From positions 1 through 64,000 of the forward strand of contig CBDUNM010000004.1 in NCBI GenBank assembly GCA_965368585.1: a stretch of 64,000 nucleotides of DNA, in the 5' to 3' direction. The notes under the pieces were generated by a model. That model had not been told where the DNA came from. It was given only the letters and a program-made list of their open reading frames with translations, and made no database searches. This DNA is from JARRQB01 sp965368585. GTDB taxonomy: Bacteria; Pseudomonadota; Gammaproteobacteria; Chromatiales; Chromatiaceae. The position numbers and the translations under genes are program-made. Positions 44,958-53,037 of this stretch are shown here, one piece after another. Position 1 is the stretch's first letter. Each line of letters starts with the position of its first letter.

Positions 44958-45737
44958 ATGGCAAATTGGGTCCGCTTCGCTCACAACGACCAAATTCTTT
45001 TCGGCGTACTCGAAAACGATGTGATCTTTGTTTACGAGGGCACGTTATTCGGCGGGAATACGCCTTCAGGCAAGGAATTCGCCGCCGCCGACGTGGTGAT
45101 CTTACCGCCCTGCAAACCTGGCAAGATCATCGCCTTGTGGAACAACTTCCACGCACTGGCGGAAAAACAAAACAATCGAGTTCCGGATTCACCGCTGTAT
45201 TTTATCAAGCCTTCGAGCTGCGTCATCGGCCCGGACGGGTTGATCGTGAAACCGGCGTCGTATGCAGGCAGAATATTCTATGAGGGCGAACTGGGTATCG
45301 TGATAGGCAAGACCTGTCGGTCCGTATCTCAAGCGGACGCCTTGTTTCACGTCAAAGGATATACCTGCGTCAACGATGTCACAGCAATGCAACTGATCCA
45401 CGAGGACGCATCATTCCAGCAGTGGACGCGAGCCAAGAGTTTCGACACCTTCGGCGCGCTGGGGCCCACCATCGCCGAGCTTGATGATCCCGCAGGGCTG
45501 ACGGTGAAGACCTTGGTCAACGGGCGCGAAAGACAGAACTACCAAACATCGGACATGATATTTTCGCCGGCAAGCCTGGTCAGTTTGATTTCTCACGACA
45601 TGACGCTGGAGCCAGGCGATGTGATCGCCTGCGGCACTTCCCTCGGCGCATTGCCGATGAAGCCGGGAACGGTGGTCGAGATTACTATTGAGGGGATTGG
45701 TACACTGAGCAATCGATTTGTTGAACAGGCTGAGTAA
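44958..45737 (+). CDS. Fumarylacetoacetate hydrolase family protein
   Basis: A 259-residue FAH-superfamily enzyme. The metal site is visible: YEGELGIVIGKTCR with two Glu ligands and CVNDVTAMQL with the Asp ligand; the acid pair of this family also needs AKSFDTFGALGPTI and the C-terminal GDVIACGTSLGALPMKPGTV. Members split C-C bonds of acylpyruvates, hydrate 2-oxo-dienoates or decarboxylate oxaloacetate. Fifth position is missing in the cluster so the product of the other enzymes cannot be fixed. It follows the gamma-glutamyltransferase-like gene by 17 bp and precedes the TctCBA transporter. Confidence 0.92.
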   Translation: MANWVRFAHNDQILFGVLENDVIFVYEGTLFGGNTPSGKEFAAADVVILPPCKPGKIIALWNNFHALAEKQNNRVPDSPLYFIKPSSCVIGPDGLIVKPASYAGRIFYEGELGIVIGKTCRSVSQADALFHVKGYTCVNDVTAMQLIHEDASFQQWTRAKSFDTFGALGPTIAELDDPAGLTVKTLVNGRERQNYQTSDMIFSPASLVSLISHDMTLEPGDVIACGTSLGALPMKPGTVVEITIEGIGTLSNRFVEQAE

Positions 45738-45900
45738 TCCTTGACGGGGATCGGGGAGCGCACTGCCGCTTCCGCTTTACCAACGTTGGCTGCAGTTACA
45801 ATACGCGTGCTTCGTCTGGTCGCGATACGACCTCGCCAGGCGGCAGATACGAATAAAACACACGACTATCAACACCATAACCATCGCGGAGGATGGATAG

Positions 45901-46866
45901 ATGTTTAAAAGAACTATTGCAACTTGCGTACTCGGGCTGGTTTCAATTGGCTTGATGTCAAACGCGGCGGCAGAATGGAAGCCGAGGAAACCTATCGAGT
46001 TTGTCATCATGGCAGGCAAAGGCGGGGGCGCTGACAAGATGGCGCGCTTGATGCAAACGGTGATAGAAAAGCACAACTTTTCGAGCAAACCGTTCGTTCC
46101 CGTGAACAAGCCGGGTGGCTCGGGTGCTGAAGCGCTGATCCACATGAAGGGCAAGAAGGGGGACGACCATACCGTGATGGTTACCCTCAACAGTTTCTAC
46201 ACCACACCGTTGCGCCAGCCTGCCTTGGGCGTTGATCCGCTGAGCTTCGCACCAATCGGGCGTATGGCCGAAGACACCTTCCTCCTGTGGGTCAACTCAG
46301 ACACGGACATCAAGACCGTCGACGATTTCGTCACAGCGGCCAAGGCCAAAGGCAGGGATTGGATCATGGCGGGTACCGGCAAGGGCCAGGAGGACGAGCT
46401 TCTGACCAATTTTCTGAACCGCGCATACGGTCTGGAGATGAAATACGTGCCTTACAAAGGCGGTGGCCGTGTCGCTAAGGAGTTGGCCGGCAACAACGCG
46501 CATTCGACTGTCAACAATCCGTCCGAGCAGCTCGGCTTTTACGAGGCCGGGAAGACTCGTGCGCTGGCGGCCTTCACGCCAGAACGCCTGGAACTGTTTC
46601 CCGATGCGCCTACGTTCGAAGAGCTAGGCAAGGATTTCGTTTACTTCATGCAGCGCAGCGTAGTCGGCGCACCCGGCATGAGCGACGAGGCACAGGCTTA
46701 CTATCGCGACGTTTTTCAGAAAGTCTACAACTCGGACGAGTGGCAGGAGTATATGAAAAAGAAGAGCCTGCGCGGCGAATTCCTGACCGGCAACGAACTC
46801 AAAGAATACTGGGCTCGCGAACAGGCGGTGCATGAAACCATGCTCAAGGAAATCGGCGAAATCTGA
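45901..46866 (+). CDS. tctC: TTT transporter substrate-binding protein (TctC)
   Basis: A 321-residue periplasmic binding protein of the tripartite tricarboxylate transporter (Bug) family. Signal peptide: MFKRTIATCVLGLVSIGLMS to about residue 24 (NAAAE). Then PIEFVIMAGKGGGADKMARL, the typical GGGxD ligand loop, VNKPGGSGAEALIHMKG, and IMAGTGKGQEDELLT. It catches the organic acid taken up by TctBA. The start has a GGAGG site seven bases ahead. It follows the FAH gene by 163 bp, so a second promoter is possible. Confidence 0.92.
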   Translation: MFKRTIATCVLGLVSIGLMSNAAAEWKPRKPIEFVIMAGKGGGADKMARLMQTVIEKHNFSSKPFVPVNKPGGSGAEALIHMKGKKGDDHTVMVTLNSFYTTPLRQPALGVDPLSFAPIGRMAEDTFLLWVNSDTDIKTVDDFVTAAKAKGRDWIMAGTGKGQEDELLTNFLNRAYGLEMKYVPYKGGGRVAKELAGNNAHSTVNNPSEQLGFYEAGKTRALAAFTPERLELFPDAPTFEELGKDFVYFMQRSVVGAPGMSDEAQAYYRDVFQKVYNSDEWQEYMKKKSLRGEFLTGNELKEYWAREQAVHETMLKEIGEI

Positions 46867-46909
46867 AAGTCCGTCAGACCCAGACTGGACAAGAACTAGA
46901 GCCCCGGAC

Positions 46910-47413
46910 ATGACTGTACGCAAAGCTGAAATCGCCATGGCTATCTTCATGGCGGTTTTCTCTGTCTACTTGATGATCAAGAGTGCCGAGCTGCCCATCG
47001 GCTGGATTCCCGGCGAGGGACCCGGCGGCGGCGCCTTCCCGTTTTGGTTGTCCTTTGGCATGTTGGTCTGCTGCGTGTGGATAATCGTCAACTGGATTCG
47101 GAAAGCCAGCCCGCCGTCGAGATCCGAAGAACCGTTTCTGAGCAAGACGGCGACACGGCTGTTCGTTTTCGGCGCAGGTTCGCTGGCTGTGATGATCGGA
47201 TTGATCCACGTCATTGGCGTATACGGTTCAACGCCCCTGTTCATGATTTTCTATATGCGTGTCCTGGGCGGCCACCCGTGGCCGCTAACCTTGCTCATTG
47301 CGCTCAGTGTTCCGATTATCACGTTTTTCTTTTTCGAAGTCGCGCTGACGATCACCTTGCCGAAAGGTTATCTGGAACCCCTGTTCTACCCGCTATACGA
47401 CGTCTTCCTGTAG
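46910..47413 (+). CDS. tctB: TTT transporter small membrane subunit (TctB)
   Basis: A 167-residue membrane protein with four predicted spans. The N-terminal MTVRKAEIAMAIFMAVFSVY and IPGEGPGGGAFPFWLSFGML, where the GPGxFP motif is diagnostic, identify TctB (PF07331). ATG at 46910 is chosen because the family N terminus begins there. The end FYPLYDVFL lies 3 bp ahead of tctA. Confidence 0.9.
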   Translation: MTVRKAEIAMAIFMAVFSVYLMIKSAELPIGWIPGEGPGGGAFPFWLSFGMLVCCVWIIVNWIRKASPPSRSEEPFLSKTATRLFVFGAGSLAVMIGLIHVIGVYGSTPLFMIFYMRVLGGHPWPLTLLIALSVPIITFFFFEVALTITLPKGYLEPLFYPLYDVFL

Positions 47414-47416
47414 CCG

Positions 47417-48916
47417 ATGGAAATCTTTCACTTACTGCTTGAAGGCTTTGCGGTCGCAATCACGCCATTGAATCTGGCGCTGGTGATCGCCGGCTGTACG
47501 TTGGGCCTGTTCATCGGCGCGATGCCGGGGCTGGGGTCGGTCAACGGTGTGGCCATATTGTTGCCCATGACATTCCTGGTTCCACCCACGTCGGCGATCA
47601 TCTTTCTGGGGGCGATCTACTACGGCGCAATGTATGGCGGCGCAATCAGTTCCATCATGCTCGGCATACCCGGCGCCTCAACCGCCGTAGCAACCACTTT
47701 TGACGGCAGACCGCTCGCGCTGCAAGGCCACGCCGACCGGGCGCTGGTAGCCGCCGCCATTGCTTCGTTTGTGGGCGGCACGGTTTCGATCATCTTATTC
47801 ACCATGTTTGCGCCTCCGCTGGCTGACGTAGCATTGAAGTTTGGGGCACCCGAAGAGTTCGCGTTGATGTTGCTCGCATTTGCGACATTCATCGGCCTGG
47901 GCGGGGACGACATCCCCAAGACCCTGTTCTCCATATTCATCGGACTGGTCTTCAGCGCCGTCGGGCTGGACATCATCAGCGGTCAGCCACGGCTTATATT
48001 CGGCGATATACCCGGCTTTTTTCACGGCATAAATTTTCTCGTGCTGGCGATAGGGATATACGGCATCGGCGAAATGCTGTGGACACTGGAATCCAGCGAA
48101 GGGAAGGTCAAGCTCAGCCAGGCGACCTTGTCGCTCAGACGGATTATCGATGCCGTCAAACATATGAAAGGCTCGATAAAGGCAATGACGATCGGTTCTT
48201 TTCTCGGCTATTTCGTAGGCATATTGCCTGCCGCCGGCGCCACGCCGGGTTCATTGATGGCATATGGCATCGCCAAGGCCATTTCGAAGGACCCGGACTC
48301 GTTCGGCAAAGGCAACGTGGAGGGCGTGGCGGCACCCGAATCCGCAAACAACGCCGCAAGCACGGGTTCGATGCTGCCCATGTTGACGCTCGGCATACCC
48401 GGTTCGCCGACTACCGCTATCTTGTTGGGCGGCATGGTCATTTGGGGTCTGGAACCCGGACCCATGCTGTTTGTCGAAAGCAAGACCTTCGTATGGGGGC
48501 TGATCGCCAGCCTTTACATCGCAAATCTGTTTACGCTGCTAATCAACATCGCGTTTATTCCCCTGTTCCTCAAGGTTTTGCGGACCCCGTTTACCATTCT
48601 TGCGCCGATCATTTTCATCTTGTGTATCGTGGGAGGATTTGCACCCACTCAGGATATGCATGACGTGTGGCTGATGCTAGTGTTTGGCGTCGTCGGCTAT
48701 CTGCTGCGCAAACTGGATTACCCGATGGCCCCTGCCGTTCTGGCGATCGTACTCGGCCCGCTTGCCGAAACGTCCCTGCGCCAGTCACTGCTGATTTCCC
48801 ACGGTTCTTTCGGCGTGTTTTTCGACCGGCCTATAGCCGCCGTTATCATCGTGATCTCTTTCGTGCTGTTCTTTCTGCCGGTGTTCGCGCATCTGAAAAA
48901 ACGGTTCACGCGGTAA
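47417..48916 (+). CDS. tctA: TTT transporter large membrane subunit (TctA)
   Basis: A 499-residue permease with about 11-12 spans, the ion-coupled carrier of the tripartite tricarboxylate transporter. The family signature GAMPGLGSVNGVAILLPMTF near the N terminus, YYGAMYGGAISSIMLGIPG, FGKGNVEGVAAPESANNAAS and GSMLPMLTLGIPGSPTTAIL are all present. It closes the seven-gene unit that begins at 40845. Convergent with the universal stress protein gene at 48965. Confidence 0.96.
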   Translation: MEIFHLLLEGFAVAITPLNLALVIAGCTLGLFIGAMPGLGSVNGVAILLPMTFLVPPTSAIIFLGAIYYGAMYGGAISSIMLGIPGASTAVATTFDGRPLALQGHADRALVAAAIASFVGGTVSIILFTMFAPPLADVALKFGAPEEFALMLLAFATFIGLGGDDIPKTLFSIFIGLVFSAVGLDIISGQPRLIFGDIPGFFHGINFLVLAIGIYGIGEMLWTLESSEGKVKLSQATLSLRRIIDAVKHMKGSIKAMTIGSFLGYFVGILPAAGATPGSLMAYGIAKAISKDPDSFGKGNVEGVAAPESANNAASTGSMLPMLTLGIPGSPTTAILLGGMVIWGLEPGPMLFVESKTFVWGLIASLYIANLFTLLINIAFIPLFLKVLRTPFTILAPIIFILCIVGGFAPTQDMHDVWLMLVFGVVGYLLRKLDYPMAPAVLAIVLGPLAETSLRQSLLISHGSFGVFFDRPIAAVIIVISFVLFFLPVFAHLKKRFTR

Positions 48917-48964
48917 CCACCGGCGCCCGAACAAGTACCAAAGGGCGCTCGGCAAGCAGAGCAG

Positions 48965-49801
48965 TCAATGAGACATGAAAACCGGCACGTTCATGTGTTG
49001 CATGATGTACTGCGTGACCCCGCCGAACAGATCTTCGCGCAAGCGTGAATGGCCGTAGGCCCCGGTGACCAATAAGTCGGGGTTGTTATCTTTGCAGTAA
49101 TCAAGAATCGTTGCACCTTTGCCCGCAGGAGACACTTCGAGCACGATACGCCGCGCATCGATCCCGTGCCGTTCCAGGTGCCTGATGATGTCGACGCCGT
49201 TCGTCCCGTGCGCCCTGCTGTCTTGTGCGTCTCTGGCAACGGTGACGACATCGAGCCGTGTTTTGGTTTCAAGTATTTGCATCGCGTCGGTCAGCGCCCG
49301 GGCCGAGGCGCGACCACCATCCCACGCCACCACTGCGTATTCCGAGAACTGGCGGCATTCGTAGCCGCCGGGAACGATAAGCAAGGGTTTGCCGGATCGG
49401 GTGACGATATCTTCGGCCCTGATGTGCTGCTTCTTGTCACTCAAGTCGGACACTTGACCCATCAGCATCAGGTCGAAGTACCGCGAATAGCGGGTCAAAA
49501 TATCATTGGGGCGTCCCTCATCGTGCAGCCATTTAGCTGTTCCATCGAACTGCTGTTCGGCAACACGCTGAAAAAAGGTCTTTTCGATGGACTTCGCCAA
49601 GCCATCCTCCGCCGTCTTTAACGACCGCATGACGTCATCCGAAATCCAGCGTTCTATCTTGCCTTCAAAACGGACCGGTACACTGGCATGCAGAGCGGTC
49701 AAGGTTGCGTCGTATTTTTTACACATCTGTACGGCCATGCACAGCGCCGACTCTGCGTTGGCGCTGGCATTGTAAGATATCGCGAGATCTTTGATCGCCA
49801 T
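48965..49801 (-). CDS. Tandem universal stress protein
   Basis: A 278-residue protein with two Usp domains (about 1-135 and 150-278). The first keeps the strand pattern but has a weak nucleotide site (ILTRYSRYFDLMLMGQ, GKPLLIVPGG). The second holds a clearer motif: NPDLLVTGAYGHSRLREDLFGGVTQYIM, that is G-x2-G-H-x9-G as in ATP-binding Usp proteins. ATG at 49801 is preferred to the codon at 49831, giving the usual MAIKDLAISYN start. It lies at the 3' side of the TTT cluster in opposite direction. The role is stress-linked in general and not further defined. Confidence 0.9.
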   Translation of the reverse strand: MAIKDLAISYNASANAESALCMAVQMCKKYDATLTALHASVPVRFEGKIERWISDDVMRSLKTAEDGLAKSIEKTFFQRVAEQQFDGTAKWLHDEGRPNDILTRYSRYFDLMLMGQVSDLSDKKQHIRAEDIVTRSGKPLLIVPGGYECRQFSEYAVVAWDGGRASARALTDAMQILETKTRLDVVTVARDAQDSRAHGTNGVDIIRHLERHGIDARRIVLEVSPAGKGATILDYCKDNNPDLLVTGAYGHSRLREDLFGGVTQYIMQHMNVPVFMSH

Positions 49802-50045
49802 GCTCGTCTTCCCGTTCTCTCGGCTTCGCAATCCGCCGTTATCAGGTTCAAGCTGAATAACAGCTCCACCTGGCTATCATAATCGATTACGTGGCGTCGT
49901 CGACCGGGAATGCGGCATGCGGCGCACGTCCGCCCGGATAGGTAGAGCGCGCGCGGTACTCTACCGTCTCCAGGAAGATCCGATTGATCAGCCGGGTGCC
50001 GAGATTGGCCCTTAGCATGTATCCCTGCGTTTGGCAGATACGCAA

Positions 50046-52961
50046 CTATAGTCCGTGGCGCTCGAGGTTCTCGTCTTCCTGCCTCTTGAACTGCTGGAAT
50101 CTGGGAATGAACTTATCCCAGTCGATGATATGCGCATCGATTTCCGGGCCGTCGATGCAGGCGTGCTTGCGGACCAGCTTGCCTTCGACGGTCACGGGTA
50201 CCATACAGGCCCCACACATGCCAGTCGCGTCCACCATGATCGAATTGAGGCTGGCGACGGTACGCACGCCGTAGGGCTTGGTGAGATCGCTGACCGCGCG
50301 CATCATCAACGGCGGGCCGATGGCGACGACCTCCACGACTTTACGACCGACGCCGCCCTTTGCACCCTCCAGCATTTCTGCCAGCGGCCCGGTGACGAAG
50401 CCTTCGACGCCGAAGCTGCCATCGTTGGTGGTATAGATCACCTCCAGGGTCTCCGGGAACTCGGCCTGCAGCAGACCAATGCGCTGATCAGGCTGCGCCC
50501 AGAACATGAGATCCCTGGTGCGGAAGCCTGCGATCAGGGTCACGTGATTGCCCATGCGCAGGTGCTCGCGCATGATGGGATAGACGGGTGGCAGACCGAC
50601 GCCGCCGGCGGTGAAGACCACCGTCTCGCCCTGCTCGTATCGATGCAGCTGACTGGGTAGCCCAAGCGGCCCGGCGATACCGGTGAACGCGTCGCCGACC
50701 TCCATTTTGTTCATCAGGATCGAACTGCTTCCCAGCCCCTGGATGACCAAATCGATGGTGCCTGCGTCGGCATCCCAATCCGCCAGGGTGAGGGGAATCA
50801 ACTCGCCCTTTTCCCAAGCCAGGACCCGCACGAACTGACCCGCCCTGGCCGCTTTGGCAACCATCGGCGAGTGCACGACAAACTCGACGATGCCGGCCGC
50901 GAGATCGATCTTTTCGCGAATCGCCTGAGGTGCCTGGCCCAGCTTGGTGTAGCGTTCCGCGCTCTCGACCAGGGACCGTATTTCGCTTGTTTCAAAGGGA
51001 GTCGCACCGATGATCTCTCGGGCGGCCTCCTGCCCGTCGCCGGCCGCCTTGATGGCGGTGGACCCCCCGCGCGCCGCGTCGCCGCCGGTGTAGACGTCGT
51101 CTACGGAGGTCTCCTGGGTTCCCGACCTGATCTCGATGGTTCCCCACTTGCTGGTCTTAAGTCCTGGCTCGGCGTCCTTGACGATTGGGTTGGAGGAATT
51201 GCCCAAGGCCATGATGGCCAGATCGACACGCACCTTCTCGGTTTCGCCGGTCGCGATCGGGCGTCGCCGTCCGGACGCGTCGGGTTCTCCCAGTTCCATG
51301 ACATCGAGTATCGCGTGGGTCACGAAGTGGGTCTTGTCGTTGCCGATGAACTCCTGCGGCGCTCGCAGCACCTTGAGCTGGATGCCCTCCTCCAGGGCGT
51401 GATGCAGTTCCTCCACCCGCACCGGCATCTCCGCCTGGGTGCGACGGTAGACAATAGTGACCTCACCGCCCAAGCGCCGTGCTGTCCGGGCCGCGTCCAT
51501 GGCGGTATTGCCGCCGCCGATGACGATAATCTGCTTGCCCCTGGTCGCGGGCAGCGGCGTCTCGTAGCCTTCCTTGTGGGCCTGCATCAGATTGACCCGG
51601 GTGAGGAACTCGTTCGCCGACAGGATACCGAGCATGTGCTCGCCGGGAATGTTCATGAACCGCGGCAGGCCGGCGCCGGTGCCAACAAAAATCTTCCAGA
51701 AACCCGCCCGTTTCAGCGCCTCCAGGGTCGCGGTCTTACCCACGATGAAATTCCGGACGAACTTCCCTCCCAACTGCTCGATCTTGCGCACCACGTCGTC
51801 GATCAATTCGTTGGGCAGGCGGAACTCCGGAATCCCGTAGCGCAGCACGCCGCCGAGTTCGTGGAAGGCCTCGAACACCGTGACCGGATAGCCTTCCTTC
51901 GCGAGCAGATAGGCGTTGATCATGCCGGCCGGACCAGACCCGACGACCGCGATCGGCGGGCGGTCGGCCTTGGCCCAGGGACTGACGACTTCGGGCAAAT
52001 CGAGGTACTTGTCTGGGTTCAGGATCTTCTCGCTCTGGGGCAGATACCACTCCAGTTGCCCGATCTCGATGGGCCGCTGGTTGTGGGTGCACACGCCCTG
52101 ACACTGGATCTCCTGGGGGCATACCCGGCCTGTCACATTGGGCAGCGGATTCGATTCCTTGATCAGCTCGAACGCCTGTCTGAACTTGCCCTCTCCCATC
52201 AGGTGCAACACCTCAGGGATGTGTATCTTGACCGGACAGCCGCCCTTGTTCTCACCCTTGTCCATGACCGGTAGGCCCAGTTCGCAGGGGCGGTCGTCGC
52301 ACTGCTTGTCCCTCAGCACCTCCAGCCAAACCAGCAGTTCCACTTCACGATAGCTGTAGCCGAGGCCCATGTAACCGAGGTAGCCCTGGTTGACCAGGTC
52401 AAAATCCTTGGACCGTTCCTCGGGTGGACGCATGTAAGGCGGGATGCTGTTGTTTCCCGGCCAGTCCTGCGACAGCCCCTTGAACATCGGATAGCGTTCC
52501 GCGAGGTGCTCATCGATGGCGCGGATGAACTTCCGCTTGAATTTCAACGGAATGTTCCAAATGAATCTGAGCAGGACGGTGCTCATATCGTCCGCCCTGA
52601 GGAGCAAGTTCCACAAGGTATTGGTGAAGGATTCGCTCAGCGCGTCCTGCTGGAACTCCCAGGCGATGGCGTTGATACCCTCGGAAATGAACACCTGGTT
52701 GAAAAACTTGGGATCGTCGACCAGGCGTCTTTGCAGCAGACCGATCTGCTTGCGGAATACCTCCACCGCCTCGCTGTGCTCCAGTTCCTGCACGGCTTCC
52801 CTGGCATCGTGGATCCGGTTGCGGTTGGATTCGATCTCCAGACTGGCCCGATAGTAGCGCTCCACGTCTTCACGGTGGTACTGGCAAGCGGGATGGTTCT
52901 GCGCGTCCGCGCCGGCCTGTGTCGAGTTTTCACCAAATTGAGTTGACATGCTGTTACCCAT
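50046..52961 (-). CDS. Nfn-like fusion: GltD-type subunit plus ferredoxin-NADP reductase subunit
   Basis: A 971-residue protein. Residues 1-210 form a helical part I cannot name. Next is the GltD/NfnB-like module: cysteine cluster motifs (GGCPVKIHIPEVL, GRVCPQEIQCQGVCTHNQRP), FAD site AVVGSGPAGMINAYLLAKEG and NAD(P) site IIVIGGGNTAMDAARTARRL. From about residue 690 follows an NfnA-like FNR module with FTAGGVGLPPVYPI and the 2Fe-2S ligands in DATGMCGACMVPV and KHACIDGPE. Normally the two Nfn subunits, which bifurcate electrons between NADPH, NADH and ferredoxin, are separate proteins. Here both are joined, large subunit first. ATG at 52949 is an alternative start. It follows PFOR by 76 bp, so the pair is probably an operon. 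Confidence 0.9.
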   Translation of the reverse strand: MGNSMSTQFGENSTQAGADAQNHPACQYHREDVERYYRASLEIESNRNRIHDAREAVQELEHSEAVEVFRKQIGLLQRRLVDDPKFFNQVFISEGINAIAWEFQQDALSESFTNTLWNLLLRADDMSTVLLRFIWNIPLKFKRKFIRAIDEHLAERYPMFKGLSQDWPGNNSIPPYMRPPEERSKDFDLVNQGYLGYMGLGYSYREVELLVWLEVLRDKQCDDRPCELGLPVMDKGENKGGCPVKIHIPEVLHLMGEGKFRQAFELIKESNPLPNVTGRVCPQEIQCQGVCTHNQRPIEIGQLEWYLPQSEKILNPDKYLDLPEVVSPWAKADRPPIAVVGSGPAGMINAYLLAKEGYPVTVFEAFHELGGVLRYGIPEFRLPNELIDDVVRKIEQLGGKFVRNFIVGKTATLEALKRAGFWKIFVGTGAGLPRFMNIPGEHMLGILSANEFLTRVNLMQAHKEGYETPLPATRGKQIIVIGGGNTAMDAARTARRLGGEVTIVYRRTQAEMPVRVEELHHALEEGIQLKVLRAPQEFIGNDKTHFVTHAILDVMELGEPDASGRRRPIATGETEKVRVDLAIMALGNSSNPIVKDAEPGLKTSKWGTIEIRSGTQETSVDDVYTGGDAARGGSTAIKAAGDGQEAAREIIGATPFETSEIRSLVESAERYTKLGQAPQAIREKIDLAAGIVEFVVHSPMVAKAARAGQFVRVLAWEKGELIPLTLADWDADAGTIDLVIQGLGSSSILMNKMEVGDAFTGIAGPLGLPSQLHRYEQGETVVFTAGGVGLPPVYPIMREHLRMGNHVTLIAGFRTRDLMFWAQPDQRIGLLQAEFPETLEVIYTTNDGSFGVEGFVTGPLAEMLEGAKGGVGRKVVEVVAIGPPLMMRAVSDLTKPYGVRTVASLNSIMVDATGMCGACMVPVTVEGKLVRKHACIDGPEIDAHIIDWDKFIPRFQQFKRQEDENLERHGL

Positions 52962-53037
52962 TCCAAAGCGTTAATGTCGACGCCAGAGGACTTCCTCGAC
53001 GCCCGCAGTGCCATCGAGCCCCCGACTCATCCGGCGC

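Noticed and set aside
50871..52274. Long plus-strand open frame opposite the Nfn-like gene
   Set aside because: Antisense shadow with no recognisable domain; same for the frames opposite PFOR at 54685-56286 and 56911-58233.
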